A stretch of DNA of 64,000 nucleotides from JAIBJN01 sp963775395 (GCA_963775395.1 CAVZIX010000020.1:186001-250000), one strand, 5' to 3'; shown: positions 52,363-62,407, counted from the stretch's first letter. Program-made: numbers and translations. The notes: generated by a model from the letters alone, not told the origin.

Positions 52363-53093
52363 ATGAAGAGACGACGAACCCTCATCGCAGCCTGCGTCGC
52401 TGTGCTTGCGCTGCTCGGTCTTGGCGGACTGCGCTCGGGCGCGGTCAGACGAGCGAGGCGGCGGGGAAGCCGATCCCCTGGCCGCCGCGACCCTGATCGT
52501 CGAGGTGAACGGCACCGATGGTGACGCAGGGCTGCAGTTCTTCCTCGACGGCGACCCCTGGAACTCGATGACGATCTCCGACCAGAACGGACGCGTGATC
52601 GTCGATGTCGACGCCGAGGGGCGCCTGAAGGATTGGGGCCTGACCGAGCTCTTCTCCGAAAGCAACGAGCCGCCGTTCACCGAGGTACCGCTGGCTGAGT
52701 TCAAGGCGCGCTTTCCCGAGGGCAGGTACACCTTCGTCGGGGAGACGATCGAGGGCGAGAAACTCGTCGGCACGGCGAGGCTCTCCCACGACATCCCCGA
52801 CCCGCCCGAGATCATCTCGCCCGCCGATGGTGCCTCCGTGGACCGCGATCGGTGTCGTCGCCAGGTGGAAGGCGCCCCCCGAACCTCCCCGGATCGACAT
52901 CGTCGGCTACCGGGTGATCGCCACGCGGGAAGATCCGCTCCGCGTCTACCAGGTCGAGCTTCCGGCCTCAGCCAGGAGGGTTCCCATTCCGGCGGCCTTC
53001 CTCCAGTCCGGCGTCGAGTACGAGCTCGAGATCCAGGCGATCGAGGAGAGCGGAAACTGGACGTTCACCACGAGTTTCTTCGTGGTGAAGTAG
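52363..53093 (+). CDS. Lipoprotein with FN3-like domain (two frameshifts)
   Basis: About 240 aa. From ATG 52363 (AAGGAGGGG upstream) a hydrophobic leader reads LIAACVAVLALLGLGG; with one base removed near 52428-52432 it would continue Cys-Ala-Arg and give a lipobox Leu-Gly-Gly-Cys. The next segment, in a second frame, has LIVEVNGTDGDAGLQFFLDG and IPDPPEIISPADGAS. After a second frame change near 52838-52845 a fibronectin type III-like domain follows (VARWKAPPEPPRIDIVGYRVIA, then YELEIQAIEESGNW). Likely an intact surface lipoprotein with two sequence errors. Confidence 0.65.
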
Positions 53094-53144
53094 CAGCACC
53101 ACGATTCAAGCGGCCCAAGCCCCGTAACCGGGAACCGCGTGCAG

Positions 53145-53167
53145 CTCGGCGAGCAGGGCTCGCCGAG
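53145..53167. terminator. Bidirectional terminator-like hairpin
   Basis: Perfect 10-bp inverted repeat CTCGGCGAGC, 3-nt loop, GCTCGCCGAG, between two convergent genes (stops at 53093 and 53204). Confidence 0.65.
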
Positions 53168-53203
53168 TCTACACGCAGGTGGCCTCGACCGCTGACGCCG
53201 CGC

Positions 53204-53668
53204 TCAGCGGCCCTTCCCATCATTGACCGCAGTAAGGGCTCCCGTGGCCTGGTTGGTCACGGCGGTGAAGGTTCCGCGCCCTCGCAGGTCCGCGTACGCG
53301 CCCGTACCGCCGATCACCTTCCACTGGCCCCGGGCGATGTGGTTGGGGCTATCCAGCGGTCCGGTCGTTCCGCGGAGCGCCAGGACGATGTCGCCTTTCG
53401 AGCCGGCGAGCGTCTCCGTCGCCTCGAAGCGCGCCGTGTTGTTCGGCAGCGGGGTGAACGAGGTCACGTCGGCCTGCGCAGCCCCGCTGTCGTTGGCCAC
53501 ACAGCAGATTGCGAACGTTCCTACCGCGTGCGTCGAGCTCGTGAAGTCGACCCTGACGCTCGCCACCAGCCGGCCGTCTCCGCCGGACGAGGCCGCCAGC
53601 GGAACGATCGAGAACGCCGCGACGACAGCCGTCAGCACGGAGACGAGTGCGATTCTCCTCTTCGTCAT
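53204..53668 (-). CDS. Secreted allene-oxide-cyclase/dirigent-like barrel protein
   Basis: 154 aa. A signal peptide (about residues 1-26) from ATG 53668 (GGAGGAA upstream) is followed by a beta-rich domain ending in GQWKVIGGTGAYADLRGRGTF, a motif of secreted actinobacterial proteins with an allene-oxide-cyclase/dirigent-type eight-stranded barrel. Two adjacent Cys (residue 56 region) are present. Function unknown, possibly small-molecule binding. Convergent with the FN3-lipoprotein, separated by a hairpin. Confidence 0.78.
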   Translation of the reverse strand: MTKRRIALVSVLTAVVAAFSIVPLAASSGGDGRLVASVRVDFTSSTHAVGTFAICCVANDSGAAQADVTSFTPLPNNTARFEATETLAGSKGDIVLALRGTTGPLDSPNHIARGQWKVIGGTGAYADLRGRGTFTAVTNQATGALTAVNDGKGR

Positions 53669-53758
53669 TGTTCCTCCCATCTCGGTTCCATCGAGAGCGA
53701 CGCTACGCCCGCCGACGGCCCGTCGAAACGTGGAAATCCACACGCTTTGAGCAGCGAG

Positions 53759-56572
53759 CTACGCGGGCTCTGCGGGATCTCGAGCGCTGAGGCGGTGTGC
53801 GAGCTCGGCACGAGAGCGCACGTCGAGCTTGCGGTAGATCCGGGTCAGGTTCGACTCGACCGTGCGAACGGTCACGACGAGCTCCGCCGCCACTTCCTTG
53901 TTCGACCGGCCCTGGCCGACGAGCTCGGCGATTCGGCGCTCGGCCGGAGTCAGACCGCCGGGGTGAGAGGCCCGCCCGCCGATCCGGGCCAGTTCGGCGC
54001 CGGCTTTCCTCGCCCAAAGCGCCGCGCCGAGCTCCTCGAAGATCGCTTGTGCCTGCTGAAGCGACTCTCGAGCCAGGCGCCGCTGCCTGGCTCGTCGTCG
54101 CACCGAGCCGAGCGCCAGCAGCGTCCGCGCCCGCTCGAACGGCATCGGGACGATGTCGTGGTCGGCGAGTGCGCGCTCGAGGATCGCGAGCGCCTCGTCG
54201 AGGTCTCCTCGTGCGGCGGCGAGAAGACCGAGGCAGCGCGCGGAGGATGCGAGGGCGCCCCGACGGCCGAGCCTCGCCGCATTGGCCTCGTACCAGGCGC
54301 AGATCTCCTCGGCCTGCTCGAGCCGCTCGAGCTCGATCAGCGCATGAACGTAGTCGAGCGCGAATCTCGTCAGGGACGGCTCGCAGATCTCCTGCTCGCG
54401 CGCGAACTCGACCACCGGTTCGAGCCGCTCCGCGGCCGCCTCGGGCCGGCCGAGCGAGAGCTCGAGCAGACCGAGCGCCCAGCTCGCAAAGTGGAGCGTG
54501 GGAGTGCCGTGTGTGCGACGGGCGAGCTCGAGGGCGAGCTCCCCCTCTCTCGCGCCTCGTCGACGCGGCCGAGGTGCGCCTGCACGAGCGCATCCATTGC
54601 GAGTGCGTAGCTGAAGAGCGTCTCTTGTCCTACCTGCTCGGCGATCTCACGGCCTGCGTCGGCGTGGAAGCCGGCGCGCTCGAAGTCGCCCCGGAGGCAG
54701 TCGTTCTGCGCAGCGAGGACGTAGACGTACGGCAGGAAGGCCTCGTCGCCCCTCTCGCGTCCCAGCTCGACAAGCTCACGGAACGCGCGGTCGGCCCACC
54801 CCAGTTCTTCCCACCACATGCGGACGATCGCGGCATGCCACTTCGGCGCGGCCTGCAGCCGAATGTGCTTGCTCGGCGGCCGGAGCCGGAGAAGCCGCTC
54901 GAGCGTTGCGCCCGCTGCCGAGCGGCCCAAGGCCGCTTCGGACAGGAGCTGCACGCCCAGGGCGTCGCCGACGAGCGCACGCTCGCCGAGGCCGCGGGCG
55001 AGCTCGACGGCGGCTCTCGCGTACCCGACTGCCTCGGCGAGATGCTCTCGGCGCCGAAAGAGCGTCGCGGCGAGGCCTACGAGCGCTCGGGCTCGCGTGA
55101 GCGAGTCGTCGCCGGCTTCCTCTAGTGCCTGGAGGTTGATCTCGCTCGCGGCGTGGAGATCGTCGTCGTAGGCGCGCGTGAGTGCGAGTCGAACGAGGAC
55201 GCGCGCTCGCTCGGGCCCTGCGGACAGCTCTCCGGCGAGCCGCTCGAGCATCGCCCGCGCGCGCCGGCTGTCCCCGGACTCGAAGTGGTAGTAGGCGGCG
55301 TCAGCACTCCGGCGGCGAACGTCCTCGCCACGGTCGGGAGGCGTGAGGCGCGCGGCCTGCTCGGTGAGCTCGGCGGCCGCCCAGGTCGCGCCGCGCACGG
55401 CAGCTCCGCGTGCCGCCGCCTCGAGCCCGTCTGCCACCGACGGATCGGGACCGGTCGCGGCGAGCGCGAGGTGGCGCGCCCGCTCCTCGGGATCGCCTAC
55501 GAGCTCTGCGAGGCGGCCGTGGAGCGCACGTTGGCTCTCCGCTCCTCCGTGGGCGGCTGCAGCGAGGAGCGGGTGGATGAAGCGAACGCGGTCTCCGTCG
55601 AGCTCCACGATCTGCGCATCGATGGCGGGCTGGAGCGCACGGCTGTCGCCGGCTGCGGCCGAAACGAGTGTCCGCGTTGGTTGGGAGAGGGCCGCAGCAG
55701 CGCGGAGGGCAGCGACCGTCTCGGGCGGAAGCGCGGCGAGCCGGCCGCGTGCGAGCTCGTGCACGTCGTCGGGCACAGGCAGGCGCTCGCCTGCGTCGAG
55801 GGACCGGCCGCGGCGCTCGAGCGCGCGGGCAAGCTCGAGCGCGAGGAAGGGATTGCCACTCGAGGTCTCGTGGATGCGGCGCAGTGTCGGGCGGGGAAAG
55901 ACGGCGTCGAGCCGATCGCGGAGAAGCCTGTTGAGCGCGCCCAGGCTGAGCGGCCCGACCGGAATGCGGCGCAACCGCTCCTCTGGGAAGGCCCGCTCGA
56001 GGCGCAGCGGCGCGTCCGATCCGCCTCGTCCTGCAGCCAGGAGTCCGATCGGCTCGTCCTCGAGCCGGCGGAGCGCAAACTCCAGCGCTGCTGCGGAAGC
56101 ACGATCGAGCCACTGAAGGTCGTCAATGGCAAGCAGCAGAGGCTCGGTCGCGGCGAGTTCCCGCAGTGCGCCAAGAACGCCGACGCCGACGGCCCTCCGA
56201 TCGGGCGGCGGTCCGTCTGGCTCCACGAGAAGGAGGGCGACCTCGAGCGCGTGCGCTTGTGGCCGGGGGAGTGCGCGGAGGACATCCTCGAGCCGCTGCT
56301 CGAGCAGGTCGCCGATCGTGGCGAAGGAGAGACTCGGACTCGACCTCCACGGGGCGGGCGGAGAGAACGCGGATCCCTGACCGGGCGGCCGCGGCGATCC
56401 CGGCGCGCAGGAGCGTCGTCTTTCCGATCCCGGCGTCGCCCTCGAGCAGCAGTGCGCCCGGAAGCGACTCGGCCGACACGACGAAGCCGTTGACGGCGGC
56501 AAGCTCTTTTTCCCTGCTGATGACGTCGGAGGCGGCCGAGGTCACGCTCGTATTCTGCTGGCGCATTCCCAT
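53759..56572 (-). CDS. Large ATP-binding LuxR regulator, LAL/MalT type (two compensating frameshifts)
   Basis: About 937 aa. N-terminal AAA/STAND ATPase: Walker A GDAGIGKTTLLRAG (about residue 45) and Walker B LLLAIDDLQWLD. The middle is a long helical TPR-like region. C-terminal GerE helix-turn-helix (LTPAERRIAELVGQGRSNKEVA, then TVESNLTRIYRKLDV). The start is at ATG 56572 in one frame; the bulk (54.55-56.34 kb) lies in a second frame, and the last 240 residues are read again in another. Breaks near 56335 and 54545 (beside GAGAGGGGGAG). Members activate target genes on nucleotide plus effector binding. Targets unknown. Confidence 0.82.
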
Positions 56573-56666
56573 CGCCGTGAAGGAGGCGCGAAGATCACCG
56601 CCTGCCGGCTGCTTGCGGCAGTGCCGCCAAGGTGATTGGCGCGCATCTAGGTCGCTCCTCGCACTC

Positions 56667-57653
56667 TCAGCCCGCGGCGGCGGCGATCAGGCCGCGGTCG
56701 TGCTCGCCGGCGCCTCGCCTGATCGCGCCCGGGGAAACGCCGATGACGCGCTTGAAGGCGCGGCTGAACGCAGCCTCGGACCGGTAGCCGAGCCGGTCGG
56801 CGAGCTGGCCGACCGTGGCGCCCTCCTCCTTCAGCGCAGCTACCGCGACCTGCATGCGCCAGCGGGCGACGTAGCTCATCACCGGCTCGCCGACGAGCTC
56901 GGTGAAGCGGGCGGCGAACGCCGAGCGCGACATCGCCAGCTCGTGGGCCAGCGAGGCGACGGTCCAGTTCCGAGCGGGGTCGCGATGAATATGTGAGATG
57001 GCCCGGCCGATCTGCGGGTCCCGGAGCGCCCCCAGCCAGCCCCTCTGCGCGGCCGGATCGCTCTCCATCCAGGCCCGGATTGCCTGGATCACGAGGATGT
57101 CCCCGAGGCGCGTGATCACGGCCTCGCCGCCGGGCCGGAGCTCGCAGGCCTCAGAGGCCATCAGTCGCAGCGCGCTTTGCATCCACTCCAGCCTGGGCGA
57201 GCTGGACGCCTCGACGTGGATCGTGCTCGGGAGGATCTCGATGAGGTTGCCGGCGGCCGGGTGCGCGAAACGCACGGCCCCGCAGATGAGGCCCGTAGGC
57301 GCGCCGCCCTCGCCGTGGCGAAGGATCTCGTAGCGATCGCTGACGAGCTCACGCTCGAGGTCGAGAATGCCGGGCGCAGGAGCTCCCGGTTCGCTGCGCA
57401 GGACGTGGCCCTCCCCGTGCGGCACGAGCGCGAGGTCTCCGAGCTGGATCCAATCGCGCTGCTCCTCCCCCGTCTCGAGCCAGAGCCGGCCCGCGGTGAC
57501 CACGTGAAACCAGAGGTACCCCGGCATCGGCGGCAGCGTGAGTCCCCAGGGTGCGGTGAGCTCGGAGCGGCAGTAGTACGCGCCGTTCATCCGCAGGAAG
57601 TGGAGTGCCTCGCCGAGGGGATCGGCCGGCGGGAAGGGGTCGGGCGCTTCCAT
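56667..57653 (-). CDS. AraC-family regulator with N-terminal cupin
   Basis: 328 aa. An N-terminal cupin-like sensing domain (about residues 20-200, AraC_binding/cupin_6 type) and a C-terminal AraC double helix-turn-helix (about 225-320: WTVASLAHELAMSRSAFAARF, then ATVGQLADRLGYRSEAAFSRAFKRVIGVSPG). It is divergent from a cupin gene at 57796, the most likely target. Two inverted repeats in the gap (57654-57795) are candidate binding sites. ATG 57653 is the only start near the domain. Confidence 0.88.
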   Translation of the reverse strand: MEAPDPFPPADPLGEALHFLRMNGAYYCRSELTAPWGLTLPPMPGYLWFHVVTAGRLWLETGEEQRDWIQLGDLALVPHGEGHVLRSEPGAPAPGILDLERELVSDRYEILRHGEGGAPTGLICGAVRFAHPAAGNLIEILPSTIHVEASSSPRLEWMQSALRLMASEACELRPGGEAVITRLGDILVIQAIRAWMESDPAAQRGWLGALRDPQIGRAISHIHRDPARNWTVASLAHELAMSRSAFAARFTELVGEPVMSYVARWRMQVAVAALKEEGATVGQLADRLGYRSEAAFSRAFKRVIGVSPGAIRRGAGEHDRGLIAAAAG

Positions 57654-57795
57654 GACACCAAGTATGCCTGGTCTTCCCCCGGTTCGTCCAGCAGGGTGGA
57701 CGATGGAGCATTTATTCGCCCGTTCCAGTCATAGACAGTCCTAACTTTGCTTGGAACACTGGCCGTATTGCATTTCCGACCAGATAGGAGCGACT
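57654..57795. promoter_or_regulatory. Divergent control region with two inverted repeats
   Basis: TCGTCCA-N6-TGGACGA (57684-57703) and GTTCCA-N24-TGGAAC (57722-57757) lie between the AraC-family regulator and the cupin gene. They are candidate operator sites for the regulator; inference from pattern only. Confidence 0.4.
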
Positions 57796-58359
57796 ATGGC
57801 GCACGCAGGACAGACACTCGAGAACCCGGCCAGCGGAGAGCGGATCACGTTCCGCCAGACATCGGCGAACACGAGCGGCGAGCTGCTCGCGATTGACCTC
57901 GAGCTTCCCGCGAACGGGCGGGTCCCGGGCGGCCAGCACATTCACCCGAAGCAGGAGGAGCGCTTCGAGGTCGTCGAGGGCACGATGCGCTTCAGGATGG
58001 GACGCAAGCGGGTCGTCGCGGGGCCCGGCGAGGTGGTCGTCGTCCCCCCTGGCCAGAAGCACGACTTCGCGAATATCGGCGACGATGACGCGCTCGTCCG
58101 CGTCGAGGTGCGCCCGGCGCTGAAGATGGAGCAGCTCTTCGAGACCGCCGTCGGCCTTGCCGAGCAGGGCCGCACGATGCTGGGCGGCATCCCGAGGCCC
58201 CTCGACCTCGCCCTGTTCACCCAGGAGTTCGAGGACGAGGTGCAGGGAGCGTTCCCGCCCCGCTGGCTGCAGCGCATCGTCCTCGCACCGCTGGCGTGGC
58301 TCGCGAGGCGCCGCCGCCACCCAGCCTCGGCGCCGCGGCCGCTGAACGTCCGAGCATGA
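57796..58359 (+). CDS. Cupin-domain protein
   Basis: 187 aa. Residues 30-110 form a cupin barrel. Motif 1 is GGQHIHPKQEERFEVVEGTMRF, motif 2 is VVPPGQKHDFANIGD, with two His, a Glu and a late His that could bind a metal. The C-terminal 65 residues are helical and basic and end in a cluster of Arg. ATAGGAG lies about 6 nt before ATG 57796. Divergently paired with the AraC-cupin regulator. Could be a dioxygenase or a binding protein; enzyme class open. Confidence 0.82.
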   Translation: MAHAGQTLENPASGERITFRQTSANTSGELLAIDLELPANGRVPGGQHIHPKQEERFEVVEGTMRFRMGRKRVVAGPGEVVVVPPGQKHDFANIGDDDALVRVEVRPALKMEQLFETAVGLAEQGRTMLGGIPRPLDLALFTQEFEDEVQGAFPPRWLQRIVLAPLAWLARRRRHPASAPRPLNVRA

Positions 58360-58380
58360 ATCAGCGCTCTCCGGCCACAG

Positions 58381-58506
58381 ACTTCGGTGAGCGTCCTCGA
58401 CGGCCGCAACGCTCGCCTGACCGACGGCGTTCAGCGTGCCCTCGGCCGCGAGCCGCTGGGACTTCAGCGACTACGCGCGCGACGCGAACGACTACGTGTC
58501 CGACTG
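58381..58506 (+). pseudogene. Remnant of an NmrA/SDR-like oxidoreductase C-terminus
   Basis: Short stretches in two frames, LTDGVQRALGREP and, further right in another frame, DFSDYARDANDY, resemble the C-terminal end of atypical short-chain (NmrA-like) proteins. Nothing else of such a gene is present, so this is best seen as a decayed fragment, possibly from a deletion between the cupin and DksA-like genes. The overlapping open frame 58387-58614 is probably not translated. Confidence 0.35.
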
Positions 58507-58618
58507 AGCGACAGCTTCCACCAGGAAGGTGGTGGCGGACAAGTGACCTCTCTCTTCGAGATTCTCACGAGAATACGGTCGCCTCGGCGCAAGTTCGTCC
58601 CTGGGGTAACGTAGCTTG

Positions 58619-58942
58619 ATGGATCCAGACCGAGCCCGCGAGCTGCTAGCCGTCGAGCGCGTCCGGATCGAGCGATCGCTGGCACACCTGGAGCGGCAGG
58701 ACAGCGGCGAGCCGGCGGACGAGTTGGATCCAGCCAACCTGGCGTCCGAGCTGTACCAGGACGAGTTCGACGAGGGCCTAGCAGATGAGCTGCGCGACGA
58801 GCTCGCTGCCGTCGACCGTGCCGAGGCGCGTCTTGCCGCAGGGACTTACGGTCTGTCGATCGAGAGCGGCAAACAGATCCCGGATGAGCGCCTCGAAGCG
58901 GTCCCCACGGCTGAGCGGACGGTCGAAGAGGAAGCACAGTGA
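58619..58942 (+). CDS. DksA/TraR-like protein with all zinc-ligand Cys replaced
   Basis: 107 aa. An N-terminal helical hairpin (residues 1-70, acidic) and the DksA C-terminal signature YGLSIESGKQIPDERLEAVP. In canonical DksA the four zinc ligands occupy YGxCxxCG and CxxC; here Ser80, Ser83, Thr101 and Glu104 occupy the sites. DksA binds RNA polymerase through the secondary channel and alters promoter activity in stringent response. The acidic tip could still enter the channel. A TTG at 58616 precedes ATG 58619, which I use. The next gene is FtsH, same strand. Confidence 0.8.
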   Translation: MDPDRARELLAVERVRIERSLAHLERQDSGEPADELDPANLASELYQDEFDEGLADELRDELAAVDRAEARLAAGTYGLSIESGKQIPDERLEAVPTAERTVEEEAQ

Positions 58943-59135
58943 CAGACCCGGAGACGGGCCACCACAGGAAGACTGTAGGCGAGGCGGTGGGCACACTTCG
59001 CGCGTAGGGCGAACGGCCGATAGCGGCGAAGGCAGCCTGCCACGAGACGAGTTGGCACAGGAGGAAGGCCCACAGCGGGGCGACCAGCCGCAGGCAGCGA
59101 CCTCGCCACGCTCGCCGGAGCGGGCACGCTCGCCA

Positions 59136-61058
59136 GTGACTCCTTCGCAGCGGCCCCGCATCCGCTGGTGGTGGATCGCGTTCGCGCTTACGTTGCTCGC
59201 TCTGAACCTCTGGGCCGGCACGCGGGCCACCGAAGACGAGCCCCGGCTAAGCGTCCCCTACAGCCCCTTCTTCCTTGAGCAGGTGAGGGAGGGAAACGTC
59301 GCGGAGATCACCTCCGAAGGAACGACCATCCAGGGGGCGTTCAAGCGCGCGCAAGGCTACGGCGATTCGGACCCCAGGAAGGAGTTTGAAACCGAGATTC
59401 CCGCCTTCGCGGACACCGACGCGCTCGCGCGCTCGCTCGAGAGCGCCGAGGTGGTCGTCAACGCCGAGCCGCTCGATACCGGTCCGCCCTGGTGGCAGAC
59501 CCTGCTGATCGGCTTCGGGCCGACGCTCCTTCTCGTCGGGCTCCTCGTCTTCTTCTTGCGCCGCGCGGGCAGTGCCCGAAGCGCGCTCGGGGCATTCGGT
59601 CGGTCGCGCGCCCGCCGGTATGAGCCTTCCGGCGGCCGGGTCACGTTCGCCGACGTCGCCGGCGTCGAAGAAGCGGAAGCGGAGCTGGTCGAGGTGGTCG
59701 ACTTCCTGCAGAACCCCGACAAGTACCAACGGCTGGGAGGGCGCGTCCCTCGCGGTGTGCTGCTCGTCGGTCCGCCGGGCACCGGCAAGACATTGCTTGC
59801 GCGGGCGGTCGCCGGGGAGGCAAACGTGCCGTTCTTCTCCCTGTCCGCCTCCGAGTTCGTCGAGGCGATCGTCGGCATCGGCGCCTCGCGAGTACGCGAC
59901 CTCTTCGCGCAGGCCAAGGAGGCAGCGCCGGCCATCGTCTTCATCGACGAGCTCGACGCGATCGGTCGTTCGCGCACCGCCGGGGTGGCTGGCTTCAGCG
60001 GTGGCAACGACGAACGCGAGCAGACGCTGAACCAGATTCTCACGGAGATGGACGGCTTCGACTCGTCGACCAGCGTGATCGTCATCGGCGCGACCAACCG
60101 CCCAGAAGTGCTCGACCAGGCGCTGCTTCGCCCCGGGCGCTTCGACCGCCGTGTCGCCGTGCAGCCACCGGACCGCGCCGGCCGCGAGCAGATCCTCAAG
60201 GTGCACACGCGCGGCGTGCCGCTCGGACCGAACGTCGATCTGGGTCGTATTGCGGCCAGCACTCCGGGGATGGTCGGGGCGGACTTGGCCAACCTGGTCA
60301 ACGAGGCCGCACTCCTCGCGGCGCGACGCGAACACGAGGCAGTCGAGGAGTCCGACTTCACGGACGCCTTGGAGCGGATCGTGCTTGGGGCGGAGCGGCA
60401 GATCATGATCAGCTCGGAAGACCGGCGCCGCACGGCCTATCACGAGGCGGGCCACGCGATCGTCGGCATGCTCACCGACGGCGCCGACCCCGTGCGCAAG
60501 ATCTCGATCATTCCGCGAGCGGCGTCGCTCGGCGTGACCTTCTCCGCGCCGGAGGCCGACCGCTACAACTACCAGGAGCGAGAACTGCAGGCTCGGATCA
60601 AGGTCTCCCTCGGCGGGCGCGGCGCCGAAGAGATCGTCTTTGCTCAGCCGACGACGGGCGCCGAGTCGGACATCCAGCAGCTAACCGAGATCGCGCGGCA
60701 CATGGTCGGCCGCTGGGGCATGAGCAACAAAGTGGGACCGCTGGCCGTCATCCCCGTCGACGGACGCGGGCCGCTCCTGCCCGGCGCCTCTGACGTCTCA
60801 GAGCACACGCAGCAGCTGATAGACGAGGAGGTACGACGGATCGTCGAAGAGGCCCATCAGCAGGTTGTCGCCCTACTGCGGGAGAACCGCGACAAGCTCG
60901 ACTCCCTCGCAGAAGCGCTGCTCGAGCACGAGACGCTCGACGAAAACGAGGCCTACGCGGCAGCCGGAGTCACGCGTGCCGCGACAAACCCGGCTCGCGA
61001 GAACGCGCTTGCGGCTTCCCGAGCCACCGGGGCGACATTGGACGACGAAGGCGGCTAG
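59136..61058 (+). CDS. ftsH: ATP-dependent zinc metalloprotease FtsH
   Basis: About 640 aa. Two transmembrane helices (about residues 10-28 and 120-140) enclose a short extracytoplasmic domain. AAA domain with Walker A VGPPGTGKTLLARA (about 205), Walker B IVFIDELDAIG and the second region of homology (LLRPGRFDRRV). The zinc protease site is YHEAGHAIVG (HEAGH at about 435), with a third ligand downstream (ESDIQQLTEIA). It degrades misfolded membrane proteins and regulators. Start GTG 59136 gives usual length; the frame is open to 58785 and a longer N-terminus is possible. The stop overlaps the convergent MFS gene by 4 nt. Confidence 0.93.
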   Translation: MTPSQRPRIRWWWIAFALTLLALNLWAGTRATEDEPRLSVPYSPFFLEQVREGNVAEITSEGTTIQGAFKRAQGYGDSDPRKEFETEIPAFADTDALARSLESAEVVVNAEPLDTGPPWWQTLLIGFGPTLLLVGLLVFFLRRAGSARSALGAFGRSRARRYEPSGGRVTFADVAGVEEAEAELVEVVDFLQNPDKYQRLGGRVPRGVLLVGPPGTGKTLLARAVAGEANVPFFSLSASEFVEAIVGIGASRVRDLFAQAKEAAPAIVFIDELDAIGRSRTAGVAGFSGGNDEREQTLNQILTEMDGFDSSTSVIVIGATNRPEVLDQALLRPGRFDRRVAVQPPDRAGREQILKVHTRGVPLGPNVDLGRIAASTPGMVGADLANLVNEAALLAARREHEAVEESDFTDALERIVLGAERQIMISSEDRRRTAYHEAGHAIVGMLTDGADPVRKISIIPRAASLGVTFSAPEADRYNYQERELQARIKVSLGGRGAEEIVFAQPTTGAESDIQQLTEIARHMVGRWGMSNKVGPLAVIPVDGRGPLLPGASDVSEHTQQLIDEEVRRIVEEAHQQVVALLRENRDKLDSLAEALLEHETLDENEAYAAAGVTRAATNPARENALAASRATGATLDDEGG

Positions 61059-62407
61059 CTTCGAAGGTCGACGAAGGCGGGCGGCCGGAGGAGCTCAACC
61101 TCGCCGGACGACGCGCCGCTCTCGCTTCCCCCGTCGGTCTCGACTGCCGTGCCCTCGATGTCCCGCATGCCCGGGAGGAAGAGTGCGCCGAGCGTGAAGA
61201 CGCCCCCGATCACGGCGGCACCGATCAGCGTGGCACGGACGCCGATCAGGCCGGCGATGGGCGCCGTCAGCGCGAACGAGAGTGGAAGGAGACCGATCGA
61301 GATCAGCCAGTCGAGGCTCGAGACTCGACCCAGCATCGAGGCCGGAACGTGACGCTGCTTGATCGTCGCCCAGACGATCGTCCCGGCCGTCTCAAGAGCG
61401 TTGAACAGCAGACAAGCCACCATGAGCTGCCAGGAAGCGGTTGCGAGTCCGTACCCCGCGACCGCGAGCGTGGCCAGCGTCCATGTCGCGTACATGAACG
61501 TCACGTCACGCCTCGGGTGGCCGCGCTGCCCCATGATCAGCGCCGCACCGATCGCCCCGATCCCCCCCGCGGCGAACACGAGCCCGAGGTCTCCCGCAGA
61601 CGCGTGCAGCTCGTTCTTCACGACGTAGGGGAGCAGGACTTCGGCGGGCCCCATGAAGGCCAGATAAGCGATCGTCGCCGAGAGCAGGGTGCCCCAGAGC
61701 CAGACCCGGTGCCGCACGAACTGCAGGCCCTCCTTCACCGCGCGGACGGACGACTCGACGTGCTCCGACCGGGGGTGGGCTGGAGGACGCATCAGGAACA
61801 CCGCCACCGTGGAGGCGAGGAATGATGCGGCGTCGACCGCGAATGCCGTGCCCGTCCCCACGCTGGCCACGAGCGCCCCTCCCAGCGCCGGCCCTGCGAG
61901 ACGAAGCGCGATCGGGCGGACAAACTGGTCGAGCGAGTTGGCCGCTGGGAGGTCGGCGGCCGGCACGATGTCAGGGACGATCGCCTCGAAAGCGGGCGTG
62001 AAGAAAGCCGTGCCGACGCCGTAGAGCGCGACGATGACCAGCAGTTCCCAGAAGGTCAGCAAGCCGGTGAGGGAGAGAACCGCGAGAGCGGCGACGACGA
62101 CCGCGCGACCGATATCGGAGCAGAGCATGAGCTTTCGCCGGTCGAGGCGGTCGCTCAGGACTCCGGCCGGAAGCAGAAAGGCAATCGTCGGAATGGTCAT
62201 GCCGATCCCGAGCAGCGAGAGGGCGGCCGGAGCGTTCCAGAGCTCGTAGGCCTGCCAGGCCATGGCGATGAAGAAGATGCCGTCCCCGACCAGCGAGATG
62301 GTCATTCCGGCCCAGAGGAGGCGGAAGTCCCGGTGGCGGAGCGGCGCGAGGAGGTTGACCCGGGAGAAGCCGCCCGGGCGGTCTAGCGACTCGTGACTAT
62401 GCTGCAT
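61055..62407 (-). CDS. MFS transporter (drug/siderophore exporter-like, MFS_3)
   Basis: 450 aa, twelve transmembrane helices. The N-terminal block NLLAPLRHRDFRLLWAGMTISLVGDGIF, then LPAGVLSDRLDRRKLML and later NALETAGTIVWATIKQRHVP, matches the MFS_3 family that exports antibiotics or siderophores in actinobacteria. Substrate unknown. Start ATG 62407 overlaps the stop of the GGDEF-EAL gene by 11 nt, so the two may be coupled. Confidence 0.88.
   Translation of the reverse strand: MQHSHESLDRPGGFSRVNLLAPLRHRDFRLLWAGMTISLVGDGIFFIAMAWQAYELWNAPAALSLLGIGMTIPTIAFLLPAGVLSDRLDRRKLMLCSDIGRAVVVAALAVLSLTGLLTFWELLVIVALYGVGTAFFTPAFEAIVPDIVPAADLPAANSLDQFVRPIALRLAGPALGGALVASVGTGTAFAVDAASFLASTVAVFLMRPPAHPRSEHVESSVRAVKEGLQFVRHRVWLWGTLLSATIAYLAFMGPAEVLLPYVVKNELHASAGDLGLVFAAGGIGAIGAALIMGQRGHPRRDVTFMYATWTLATLAVAGYGLATASWQLMVACLLFNALETAGTIVWATIKQRHVPASMLGRVSSLDWLISIGLLPLSFALTAPIAGLIGVRATLIGAAVIGGVFTLGALFLPGMRDIEGTAVETDGGSESGASSGEVELLRPPAFVDLRS

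Noticed and set aside
58387..58614. 75-codon plus-strand open frame
   Set aside because: No good start or homology over its length; only a short piece resembles an NmrA-like C-terminus, best read as a remnant.
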